A stretch of DNA of 55,346 nucleotides. Source: Burkholderia sp. Bp8992 (GTDB taxonomy: Bacteria; Pseudomonadota; Gammaproteobacteria; Burkholderiales; Burkholderiaceae). Position numbers and translations under genes: made by a program. Positions 36,205 to 44,098 of this stretch are shown in pieces. The notes below the pieces were generated by a model that was not told where the DNA came from, did not search any database, and worked only from the letters and a program-made list of their open reading frames with translations. Position 1 is the stretch's first letter, and every line of letters begins with the position of its first letter. Location: positions 1 to 55,346 of the forward strand of contig NZ_QTQI01000040.1 of the NCBI RefSeq assembly GCF_003853705.1, in the 5' to 3' direction.

Positions 36205-36789
36205 ATGGTTCCCCGACACGACATCGCGCACGACGGCATCACGCGCGAGGAAATTCACCATCGGCACATCGACATGCGCGGCTATCGTCGCAGCGACGGC
36301 CTGTTCGAAGTGACAGCTTGCCTCGCGGACCGCAAGACCAGCGATTTCACGCCGCCGGGCGGCACGCGAACGGTCGCCGCGCTGTCGCCGATCCACGACC
36401 TCGGCGTGACGCTCGTCTTCGACGCCGACATGGTCGTTCGAGCGGTGTCGACGTTCATTCGCTCGCATCCGTATGCGCAGTGTCCGGGCGGCGGCGATTC
36501 GCTGCAGGCGCTCGTCGGGCTGACCATCGGTGCCGGCTGGAACAGCGAGGTTCGCAAGCGTCTGCCGTCCTGCGATACGTGCACGCACCTGAAGGAATTG
36601 CTCGGCCCGATCGCCACCACGGCCTATCAGACGATGGTCGGCATGCGGCGATCGTCGCTCGACTATCGCGACAGCGAAGGAAAGCCGCTCAAGATCGACA
36701 GTTGCCACGCGTATGGCGCATCGCGCGATCTCGTGAAACGTCTTTGGCCTGAATATCACCAGCCTTCGCCGGCGGCAAAGGGCAACTAG
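36205..36789 (+). CDS. DUF2889 protein
   Basis: 194 aa; the start at 36205 has ACGGAG 8 bp upstream. The pattern IHHRHIDMRGYRRSDGLFEVTACLADRKTSDF, then CxxC-like PSCDTCTHLKELLGPIATTAYQTM, is typical of DUF2889, a family of unknown function with a conserved cysteine pair near residues 123-126. Cytoplasmic, no membrane segment. Stands alone, convergent with the next gene. Confidence 0.85.
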   Translation: MVPRHDIAHDGITREEIHHRHIDMRGYRRSDGLFEVTACLADRKTSDFTPPGGTRTVAALSPIHDLGVTLVFDADMVVRAVSTFIRSHPYAQCPGGGDSLQALVGLTIGAGWNSEVRKRLPSCDTCTHLKELLGPIATTAYQTMVGMRRSSLDYRDSEGKPLKIDSCHAYGASRDLVKRLWPEYHQPSPAAKGN

Positions 36790-36858
36790 GGTTCGGTATT
36801 GGGCCGGTTGCGCGTCCGCTCGAACCGCGCCGGCAAGTCGTCACAACCGCAACCGTCA

Positions 36859-37350
36859 TCAGAACACGCCCAGCGCGAGCCCCGCGGCGAGACCTGCACC
36901 CAGTTCAGCGCAGCGCGCGAGATCCTCGCCGTCGATGGTCTTTGCCGCGAGGATGCGCTCCGGCGTTTGTGCGTGAGTACAGACGATCAGGCCGCGTGCG
37001 ACGTTCTTCAACCGCCATCCGGTGGCGATCCGGTCGATCTGGCGCAACGCGTTCTGTCCGTCGCTTCCCGCGCAAATCATTGCCGCATACGGGCGACCGT
37101 TTACGCGATCGAGCGCCGCGTAGTAGCAGCGATCGAAGAAGTCCTTCATCAGCCCGGACATCGCCGCGAGATTCTCCGGCGTCGCAAACAGGTAAGCGTC
37201 GGCGGCCAGCACGTCGTCTGCGCTCGTCGCGTTCGCGCGCTGCAGCCTGACGTCGATGCCGGGTTGCTCGCGCGCCGCGGCGGCAGCCGCTTCGGCCATC
37301 TGCCTCGTGCCCCCGGTCATCGTGTGATAGACGATCAACAGCGTCTTCAT
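36859..37350 (-). CDS. Flavodoxin/NADPH-dependent FMN reductase-like protein
   Basis: 163 aa. Flavodoxin fold: KTLLIVYHTMTGGTRQMAEAAAAAA (phosphate loop), DVLAADAYLFATPENLAAMSGLMKDFFDRCYYA (flavin ring loop), GRPYAAMICAGSDGQNALRQIDRIATGWRL. Likely FMN-binding oxidoreductase, WrbA-like in outline but shorter. A short gap (111 bp) separates it from the upstream tetR gene on the same strand. Confidence 0.85.
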   Translation of the reverse strand: MKTLLIVYHTMTGGTRQMAEAAAAAAREQPGIDVRLQRANATSADDVLAADAYLFATPENLAAMSGLMKDFFDRCYYAALDRVNGRPYAAMICAGSDGQNALRQIDRIATGWRLKNVARGLIVCTHAQTPERILAAKTIDGEDLARCAELGAGLAAGLALGVF

Positions 37351-37461
37351 GCGTAATCGCTCGTGTTCGGCTTCAGGTGCGACGGCTCATCGGTGCTGCG
37401 CGCGTCGCTCGTACACAGCGCGCCGGCTGCGCTTCGCGCAGGGCATGCCGACGCCTGATGG

Positions 37462-38115
37462 TCAGTCCTGCGTGGCGCGGATTGCATCGCCGCCGTCCGG
37501 GCGCGCGTAATACGCGAGAAACATGTCGGCCGCGGATTCCGCGACTTTCCGTTGCTCTTGCTCCGTGAGCGGCGGCTGGCCCATCGTGATCTGCGGCCAG
37601 AACGCAAATGCCTTCACGATGCCGTGCAACTGATGCGCGGCAAATACCGGATCGGTGACCGACAGGCGGCCGGCCGCTGCGGCCGCACGCACCCAGACCG
37701 TCATGTCCTCCTCTCGCTCGCCGAGACGCTCGACCATGTCGCGCGCACGCTCCGGGGAATGGATCGCGGCGCCGATCGCCACGCGCGCGAGTGCGAGAAA
37801 CGCCTCGTCGTTCAGCAGGCGCAATTTGCGGTCCAGTAACGCGAGCAGTTGCTCGCGCAGCGGCACGTCGGCGCGATAGGTCGGCGAGCCGCCGGTCTGC
37901 GTCGCATCCCACAGCTTGTGCAGGATCGCGGCGAACAACGTTTCCTTACCGGGGAAGTGGTTATAGACCGTGCGCTTCGACACGTCCGCGCGCGCAGCGA
38001 TACGATCCATGCTGGTCGCATCGTAGCCCGTCGCGAGAAATTCCTCGATCGCCGCATCGACGATGGCCGCGCGCTTTCGATCGGTCAGGCGCAGAGGGGG
38101 AGTGCTGGTATCCAT
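37462..38115 (-). CDS. TetR-family repressor
   Basis: 217 aa. N-terminal HTH (RKRAAIVDAAIEEFLATGYDATSMDRIAARADVSKRTVYNHFPGKETLFAAIL, residues about 13-63) with the TetR signature KRTVYNHFPGKE. The ligand domain is variable (AefR-like C terminus: FAAHQLHGIVKAFAFWPQ). It is divergent from the metallo-beta-lactamase-fold gene with 83 bp between starts, and that gap contains two palindromes, so it probably represses itself and the neighbour. No Shine-Dalgarno; probably leaderless (see the promoter entry). Confidence 0.92.
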   Translation of the reverse strand: MDTSTPPLRLTDRKRAAIVDAAIEEFLATGYDATSMDRIAARADVSKRTVYNHFPGKETLFAAILHKLWDATQTGGSPTYRADVPLREQLLALLDRKLRLLNDEAFLALARVAIGAAIHSPERARDMVERLGEREEDMTVWVRAAAAAGRLSVTDPVFAAHQLHGIVKAFAFWPQITMGQPPLTEQEQRKVAESAADMFLAYYARPDGGDAIRATQD

Positions 38116-38121
38116 ACGAAA

Positions 38122-38175
38122 ATTTTACACCGGATAGTTTACTTATCCCAAAAATAAACTACACTGTTTAGTGTA
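38122..38175 (-). promoter_or_regulatory. tetR promoter with two palindromic operator candidates
   Basis: On the minus strand, TTGGGA (38151-38146), 18 bp, TAAAAT (38127-38122), whose end is 6 bp from the tetR ATG, implying a leaderless transcript. Palindromes: GGATA-N7-TATCC (38132-38148), inside this promoter, and TACACT-GTTT-AGTGTA (38160-38175), nearer the divergent gene. Confidence 0.6.
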
Positions 38176-38198
38176 CTTTATTCTCCGGACGAACCGAC

Positions 38199-39323
38199 AT
38201 GGCATCGCCTCTTGTTTTGATTCACCGCATTCTGGGTTTCGCAGCCGCCCGGCGCGGTCGTGCGCTGTCCGGCGGTTCGCCGCAGCACAACGGCGAGCGC
38301 TTCACCAATGTCGCACCGCGCCCCGTCGAAGGATTCGGCAAGACGCTCGGGATCGCGTGGAACATGCTGGTCAACAAGCCGCGCAACACCGTGCCGACCG
38401 GCGCGTTGCCCATCGATTCGCTGACCCGCGCAGCGCTCGACGCGGCTCCCGATCGCAGCCTGTATCGGTTAGGCCATTCGACGATGCTGTTCAAACTGCG
38501 CGGCGAATTCTGGCTGACCGACCCCGTATTCGCCGAGCGCGCATCGCCGTTCCGGCGCATCGGACCCAAGCGCTTCCATGCGCCGCCGATCGCGCTTGAA
38601 GATCTCCCGCCGCTGCGCGGGGTGATCCTGTCGCATGACCACTACGATCACCTCGATCGCGAGACGGTACTGGCGCTTGCCGCAACCACCGATGTGTTCG
38701 TAACCACGCTGGGCGTCGGCGATCGCCTGATCGAATGGGGTATCGACGCAAAGAAGGTTCGTCAGCTCGACTGGTGGGAGAGTGTCGACGTGGCCGGCCT
38801 GACACTGACGGCGACACCCGCGCAGCACTTTTCCGGCCGCAGCCTGTTCGACGGCAACAGCACGCTGTGGGCATCGTGGGTCATCGTCGACGACAACCTG
38901 CGTGTGTTCTTCAGCGGCGACACCGGCTACTTCGACGGGTTCCGGACGATCGGCGAGCGTCTCGGGCCGTTCGACGTGACGCTGATCGAAACAGGCGCCT
39001 ATGATGCGCAATGGCCCTATGTGCACATGCAGCCGGAAGAAACCGTGCAGGCGCACATCGACTTGCGCGGACGCTGGCTGGTCCCGATCCATAACGGCAC
39101 GTTCGATCTCGCCATGCATCGCTGGCAGGAACCGTTCGAGCGTGTCACGGCGCTGGCTCTCGTGCGCGGCATCGAGTTGTCGACACCCAGGATCGGTGAG
39201 CGCCTCGATCTCGACGCACCGCATCGCGGCGAGCGGTGGTGGCGCACGGTTGACGAGCGCGCGACGGCGCCGGTAACGAAATCGCGCCGCTGGCAGCTTT
39301 GCGCGTCGCAGGCGACGAAGTAG
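38199..39323 (+). CDS. Metallo-beta-lactamase-fold hydrolase (NAPE-PLD/RomA-like)
   Basis: 374 aa. Zinc ligand motif SHDHYDHLD with H146, H148, D150 and H151; LGHSTMLFKLRGEFWLTDPVFAERASPF upstream; HFSGRSLFDGNSTLWASWVIVDDNLRVFFSGDTGYFDGF downstream, which supplies further ligands; PIHNGTFDLAMH near the end. This combination marks the UlaG/NAPE-PLD/RomA branch. Substrate unknown; possibly a phosphodiester, lactone or N-acyl lipid. Presumed to be under the divergent TetR repressor. Confidence 0.88.
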   Translation: MASPLVLIHRILGFAAARRGRALSGGSPQHNGERFTNVAPRPVEGFGKTLGIAWNMLVNKPRNTVPTGALPIDSLTRAALDAAPDRSLYRLGHSTMLFKLRGEFWLTDPVFAERASPFRRIGPKRFHAPPIALEDLPPLRGVILSHDHYDHLDRETVLALAATTDVFVTTLGVGDRLIEWGIDAKKVRQLDWWESVDVAGLTLTATPAQHFSGRSLFDGNSTLWASWVIVDDNLRVFFSGDTGYFDGFRTIGERLGPFDVTLIETGAYDAQWPYVHMQPEETVQAHIDLRGRWLVPIHNGTFDLAMHRWQEPFERVTALALVRGIELSTPRIGERLDLDAPHRGERWWRTVDERATAPVTKSRRWQLCASQATK

Positions 39324-39453
39324 GTCCGTCGGTCGTTGCGCCGTCCATCCGGGAGCGTGGCCATGCCGCGACTCCCGACGAAAGGCGCATGCGTTGCCGG
39401 CAGCCGCACACCGACGACCTGCCTGACCACCCGATTACCTGAATAGAGATGTC

Positions 39454-40470
39454 ATGCCCCCGGCACCCGTCCGATACCCATCCGGCCAACGAGACGACGA
39501 CGTCGCCATCGCTGCATTCAATCAGGCAGACCAACAGCCGATCAATCGCAGCCGCATGTGCGAACTACGGCAAACGCTCGCAACGCGCGTCGCGAGATGG
39601 ACCGAAGGCGCCGATCACGTCACCACGACCATTCCGAACCTGAGTTTTCATCGCAGGGAAGCGCCGACGCAGCCGATGGAGTGCATGGTCGAGCCGAGCT
39701 TCGCTCTTGTCGTTCAGGGTACGAAACGGGTCATACAAAGCGGCGACGCCTATATTTACGATGCCAACCGTTTTCTGATCACGTCACTCGATTTGCCTGG
39801 TTCGACACAGGTCATCGAGGCCAGCCACGAGATGCCGTTTCTCGGGATCGGGCTCAAGCTCGATTTTCACGTTCTGGCGGAACTGATGATGCAGGTCGCT
39901 CCGGATGGCGACGATGCCCCCGTGGGCCGCGGCCTCGTCGTCGGCGACATGACCGAACCGCTATACGACGCACTGAACCGGTTGCTGGCGTTGCTGGACG
40001 ACCCTAGCGCCATTCCTGTTCTCGCCCCATACGTCGAGCGGGAAATCTACTATCGGTTGCTGACGAGCGACCAGGGCGCTCGCCTGCGTCAGATCGCGTC
40101 CGCCGGTAGCCAGGGCAACCGTGTGTCGCGCGCGATCCAGTGGTTGCGTGCCCACTATGACGAGTCGTTGCGGGTCGACGATCTCGCGGCGCAAGTCCAG
40201 ATGAGCAGCTCGACCTTCCATCACCACTTCCGCCAACTCACGGGCATGAGTCCGCTGCAGTACCAGAAATGGATACGGCTTAACGAGGCACGTCGGCTGA
40301 TGCTGTCCGAGCGACTCGACGCCGCATCGGCATCGTTCAGGGTCGGGTATGCGAGCCCGACCCAGTTCAATCGGGAATACAGCCGGTTGTTCGGCAACTC
40401 ACCGCGGCGAGATATCGATAGCTTGCGCGGCGGGACGGATGTCGTTCTGTCGATCGCAGCAAGTCATTGA
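39454..40470 (+). CDS. AraC-family regulator (AraC_N type)
   Basis: 338 aa from the ATG at 39454 (ATG at residue 35 is an alternative). N-terminal cupin-like AraC_N domain (IPNLSFHRREAPTQPMECMVEPSFALVVQGTKRVIQSGDAYIYDANRFLITSLDLPGSTQV). C-terminal double HTH (VDDLAAQVQMSSSTFHHHFRQLTGMSPLQYQKWIRLNEARRLM, then FRVGYASPTQFNREYSRLFG). Closely similar in layout to the AraC gene at 52203. Last gene before the parS region. Confidence 0.92.
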   Translation: MPPAPVRYPSGQRDDDVAIAAFNQADQQPINRSRMCELRQTLATRVARWTEGADHVTTTIPNLSFHRREAPTQPMECMVEPSFALVVQGTKRVIQSGDAYIYDANRFLITSLDLPGSTQVIEASHEMPFLGIGLKLDFHVLAELMMQVAPDGDDAPVGRGLVVGDMTEPLYDALNRLLALLDDPSAIPVLAPYVEREIYYRLLTSDQGARLRQIASAGSQGNRVSRAIQWLRAHYDESLRVDDLAAQVQMSSSTFHHHFRQLTGMSPLQYQKWIRLNEARRLMLSERLDAASASFRVGYASPTQFNREYSRLFGNSPRRDIDSLRGGTDVVLSIAASH

Positions 40471-40866
40471 TCGCAGGTAACAGCCTCTGAGATGCGGGTG
40501 CCCTGCTTTGGCGGAACCCGCGGAACGACTGGATCGGTTTCACGCGTGTGTGATCGAGTCAGTTGATTCGAGCGGGGCGCAATGGAACGCGCGTGTCATG
40601 CCCGCTCAGGAATACCGGCTCAGGACCAATTGCCCGACATCGGTCCGGGGAATTTCATTTGAAGGTCTTGGGTGCGTTGATGACCGCATTCAAGGGGCCA
40701 CGCACCCAAGCCCAGATGCCGGTCTGTTGCAGACAGCCATCACCCATCCCTGCCGACAATCGCAGCACCTGCCCCAGCGTTCAGGTTCTCGGGCGCAGAT
40801 TTCTTATCACTCGACTTGTCCCGAGACACCGTGTTTCGACGGATCGGGTGATTGATGTGATGATGC

Positions 40867-40882
40867 GTTGTCACGTGACAAC
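40867..40882 (+). other. parS: parS site 1 (perfect)
   Basis: GTTGTCACGTGACAAC, a perfect 16-bp palindrome; the farthest from parA (1.4 kb) and 725 bp from the next site. Confidence 0.9.
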
Positions 40883-41606
40883 TCGTGTTGAGTGTCACGA
40901 CTACGCGTCGAGTCTGGGCAGCGACATGGTTCCATGTGGACCCCAGGCAGTAGCAAATTTGCCTTTCGTAGACCTAGGTTGCTGTAAATCGTATCGATAA
41001 CCACTAAATACGTATTAAAAAATACATATCATGGGGTTTGCGGGTTCGACGCTGGCAACAGCGGGCGAAAATATCATGCGCCCCTATTTCCGCGAGCGGT
41101 TTTGTTCAATTAGCGTGAAACAACATGAAGAAAGTGGCGCAAACCATTGCCAGACAAGGATTTCCGAGAATGCCCCATTTCTCGAAAATGTTTCACGATA
41201 CGCCCGGTAGCGTTGTTGCAAATCCTTCGACACGTAGTTTCGCGCCGATTTGACCCGCTCGCGTACGCCGCGGCCGTAGATCGACGTCGGGATACTTTGG
41301 CGGCAACGCCGGCGCACAACAAAGCAGCGCCTCTCCCCTACCGGCAGCGTGACGAGATGAGACGATGGTACCCTTTGCATAAATGGGGACATATCAACAG
41401 CGACACATCCACACTACAACGGTTGCTCTGTCCGGGTGACCACGTGGCTCATGCTTGAACAAACGCGCGCTCGAGTGAGTAGTCGGTGGTGCAGCTGAAT
41501 ACAGGGCGATAGATCGCTCGCAAACTCGCCACCCTCAAGCACGTGCCCGCGACGACTGGGTGCGCCCTATCGATTAGCCGATCAAGAGGCCACGCCCGCA
41601 GTTTCG

Positions 41607-41622
41607 GTTGTCACGTGACAAC
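41607..41622 (+). other. parS: parS site 2 (perfect)
   Basis: GTTGTCACGTGACAAC, identical to site 1. Confidence 0.9.
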
Positions 41623-41780
41623 TCATCAACGAATCGGGCGAGGGAAACCACATTCAGTGGCAAATCACCGACTGTGAAGCCTCTCGCCAATAGAAGGCTG
41701 CGCTTCTGCTCCATAGGCTGTTCAATCTCACTATCTTCGGAAGATGCTGTGTCGCTAACCCTGGCCGACACCACGAGCCG

Positions 41781-41796
41781 TTTGTCACGTGACAAC
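41781..41796 (+). other. parS: parS site 3 (one mismatch)
   Basis: TTTGTCACGTGACAAC: only the first base differs from the palindrome. Confidence 0.88.
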
Positions 41797-41934
41797 TCGC
41801 TTCGGCGGCGGGTAGCCGTACACAACTCAAAAACCGTATTTCGGATGTAGAACCAGAGTTGTCTGCACCGACGCCACGACCGGATTTGAAATTTTCTGGC
41901 GATGTACACATCGACACGAATCGATTACTAGCGT

Positions 41935-41950
41935 CTTGTCACGTGACAAC
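41935..41950 (+). other. parS: parS site 4 (one mismatch)
   Basis: CTTGTCACGTGACAAC: only the first base differs. Confidence 0.88.
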
Positions 41951-42150
41951 TACAAACCTCATCGACGTTCGAGATTCCTGCTAATCAGAACCGCAGTGTG
42001 CTGAGAACGAAATAGAAAAATGTCACGACAGTCGTCTTTCATGTTTCATCTTCGTCGTCGACATTAGAACAAGTGACTTTTTCGAATCTCTAGGGATGTA
42101 TTGGTAGAGCGATCAAAAATTTATTTTTACTTGAACAATCATCTCTGATG

Positions 42151-42176
42151 ACAAGTAGGCCATTTGGCCCACTTGT
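42151..42176. promoter_or_regulatory. Inverted repeat fused to parS site 5
   Basis: ACAAGTAGGCCA / TGGCCCACTTGT, 12-bp arms with one mismatch and a 2-bp centre. Its last 5 bp are shared with the parS at 42172. It lies 105-131 bp upstream of parA, a plausible operator or hairpin in parAB autoregulation. Confidence 0.55.
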
Positions 42177-42187
42177 CACGTGACAAC
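42172..42187 (+). other. parS: parS site 5 (one mismatch), next to parA
   Basis: CTTGTCACGTGACAAC, 94 bp upstream of the parA start; ParB bound here could influence the parA promoter. Confidence 0.88.
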
Positions 42188-42227
42188 CACATGATCATCA
42201 AGATTCGCATTGCATTGAATACTTCTC

Positions 42228-42276
42228 TGGACATTTTTTCAGTAACTGCATATATTACGCAAAACTCCTTGGAGGA
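42228..42276 (+). promoter_or_regulatory. parA promoter and ribosome binding site
   Basis: -35 TGGACA (42228-42233), 17-bp spacer, -10 TATATT (42251-42256), then a strong GGAGGA ribosome site (42271-42276) 5 bp before the ATG at 42282. Confidence 0.65.
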
Positions 42277-42281
42277 ATTTA

Positions 42282-42977
42282 ATGGCTTTCAAGATCGCCG
42301 TCAGTAATCAAAAAGGTGGGACTGGGAAGACGACCATCTCCGTCAACATCGCGGCTGCGTTCGAAGCCGGCGGCAACAAGGTGGCCCTGATCGATGCCGA
42401 CCCTCAAGGCACTTCTGTCCGCTGGGTCACGAGCGGCGAGAACACGCTGCCGATGACGGTCCTTTCGCTGGCCCCTGCTGGCCGCGGCATCGGTGGCGAG
42501 ATCAAGAAGCAGGACGCGAACTTCGACGTGATCGTCGTCGACTGTCCCGGCAACCTCGAAGATCCGCGCATCGCATCCGTCCTTGAAGTCGCCGACTTTT
42601 GCCTGGTGCCGCTGTCACCGTCGCCGGCCGACCTGTACAGCACCGTCGCGATGATCCGCATGATCGAGTCCATGCGTTCCGTTCGAAACCCTAATCTTTC
42701 TTCCGCATTGATGCTAAATAGTGTCAATGGAAAAACTAAAATGCGTGAAGAAATTTTAAAAATTCTAAGAGCGGAAGAAATAGGGGAGCATCTGCTCGAC
42801 AGCCAGATCGCTCAACGCGAGGTCTACCGTCAGACATTCGCGCTCGGCACCACGATCCACCATCACAATCGATATCTGAAGGGCCTGAAAGAAGCCCGTG
42901 CGGAAATCGAAAAGCTGGTCACGGAAATGGCCCAATACATCGCGTCGACGCGCGCTACCGGAGCCGCCCATGGCTAA
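42282..42977 (+). CDS. parA: Chromosome/plasmid partition ATPase ParA
   Basis: 231 aa. Deviant Walker A QKGGTGKTT with Lys11 and Lys16, switch I IDADPQGTSVRW, Walker B FDVIVVDCPGN. It lacks an N-terminal HTH, so it is the short type (Ib or chromosomal-like) that does not itself bind an operator as in P1. It moves ParB-parS complexes along the nucleoid. It overlaps parB by 8 bp. The stretch 42681-42780 is only 33% GC (my count) with codons such as TTA, CTA, AGA and ATA, sharply unlike the rest of the gene. Confidence 0.95.
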   Translation: MAFKIAVSNQKGGTGKTTISVNIAAAFEAGGNKVALIDADPQGTSVRWVTSGENTLPMTVLSLAPAGRGIGGEIKKQDANFDVIVVDCPGNLEDPRIASVLEVADFCLVPLSPSPADLYSTVAMIRMIESMRSVRNPNLSSALMLNSVNGKTKMREEILKILRAEEIGEHLLDSQIAQREVYRQTFALGTTIHHHNRYLKGLKEARAEIEKLVTEMAQYIASTRATGAAHG

Positions 42978-44001
42978 GGACACTTCGAAAGACAAGAAGC
43001 CGACTGGCAACCTGCACCTCGCCGCCGGCCTGCTGCGCGGACTCGCGCAGGAAAATGCGGCACTCGAGACGAGGCTGCCCGAACCGGCGGCCGTTGCAAA
43101 TGTCGCCGTCGAGACAGCGCCTGCGGGCGCCCCGGCCGCAGTCACGCCCGCCGACACGCCGGATCTTGGCGCGCCGCAGAAGGTGCTGGTCAAGGACTGC
43201 ATCCCGAACCCGTTCAACCCGCGCGTGTTCTACTCGGAATCGAGCCTGCACGAGCTCGCGCTCACGTTGAAACGGGAAGGGCAGATCGAGCCGATCAAGG
43301 TCACGCGGCTCCCGGAATTTCCCGGCAAGCTCGTCGTGATCGACGGGCAACGCCGGCTGCGCGCGACGAGCATCAATGGCGACGAGACCATCAACGCCAC
43401 GTTCCGCACGGATCACACGCCCGAGCAGCTCTACACGATCGCGTATCGCGCGAACCACGACCACGAACGCCAGACGATCTTCGACGATGCGGTTGCATGG
43501 AAGCGCCTCCTCGACGAAAAGGTATTTTCCGACCAGAACACGCTCGCGGAAAAGATCGGCAAGGACAAGGCATCGATCAGCAAGACGCTGTCGCTCAATG
43601 CGCTGCCCAACACGCTGCTGGAGCGGATGGCCAGTGCGAATGACGTGGTCGGCCTGCAGGCGGCGTACTTCCTGAAGCTGATCTTCGAGCGCCTGGGCGA
43701 GCCGACGGCCGACCGGCTGCTGACGGCCGTGATCGACCGGAAGAAATCGGTTCGCGATCTCGAGAATTTCCTGCGGGCGCAGAGCGACGGCAACAAGAAA
43801 ACGGGGCGCACGCGTTACAGCGTTCGTCACGACTTCGCGCTCGAGTCGCGCGCGATCGGCCAGTTGAAGACCTACCCCGACGGCCGTCTGGATCTGCAGC
43901 TCAAGGGCGTTGACGCGTCCCATCAGGAAGCGCTTGCCGACCAGCTCAAGACCGTCATCGATGCCTACGTCGCCGAGCTGGCGACGGCCGCGCAAAAGTA
44001 A
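42970..44001 (+). CDS. parB: Centromere-binding protein ParB
   Basis: 343 aa; ATG at 42970 within the end of parA. The N-terminal segment MAKDTSKDKKPTGNLHLAAGLLRGLA is a likely ParA-contact region, followed by a flexible Ala/Pro linker. ParB/Srx CTPase domain: PNPFNPRVFYSESSLHELALTLKREGQIEPIKVTRLP and IDGQRRLRATS (ParB box, GQRRLRA). HTH: NTLAEKIGKDKASISKTLSLNALP at about 195-220. C-terminal dimerisation domain. It should bind the parS sites at 40867-42187. Confidence 0.95.
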   Translation: MAKDTSKDKKPTGNLHLAAGLLRGLAQENAALETRLPEPAAVANVAVETAPAGAPAAVTPADTPDLGAPQKVLVKDCIPNPFNPRVFYSESSLHELALTLKREGQIEPIKVTRLPEFPGKLVVIDGQRRLRATSINGDETINATFRTDHTPEQLYTIAYRANHDHERQTIFDDAVAWKRLLDEKVFSDQNTLAEKIGKDKASISKTLSLNALPNTLLERMASANDVVGLQAAYFLKLIFERLGEPTADRLLTAVIDRKKSVRDLENFLRAQSDGNKKTGRTRYSVRHDFALESRAIGQLKTYPDGRLDLQLKGVDASHQEALADQLKTVIDAYVAELATAAQK

Positions 44002-44015
44002 CGCGCCAAAAGCAG

Positions 44016-44096
44016 AAGGCCTCGCATCCGCCTTGCATCGCGAAGCCGGACGACCACAAAGTCCGGCGCACGACGCGCCCGCGGCCGCGAGGCCTT
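44016..44096. terminator. Nested inverted repeats between convergent parB and repA
   Basis: Outer perfect 10-bp arms AAGGCCTCGC (44016-44025) / GCGAGGCCTT (44087-44096); inside them a second hairpin GCCGGAC-N9-GTCCGGC (44045-44067). Occupies almost the whole 97-bp gap, so it may end transcription from both sides. Confidence 0.6.
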
Positions 44097-44098
44097 GA

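Larger units (their letters stand above)
40471..42281. other. 1.8-kb gene-free centromere region
   Basis: No convincing gene: frames here lack ribosome sites and family-like sequence. The base composition is more AT-rich than in flanking genes, most clearly from 41.97 to 42.26 kb. All five parS palindromes lie here. A perfect palindrome AATACGTATT is at 41007-41016. The right end carries the parA promoter. Confidence 0.8.

Noticed and set aside
41084-41392. 102-codon minus-strand frame in the centromere region
   Set aside because: No ribosome site, no recognisable family and no neighbour support.
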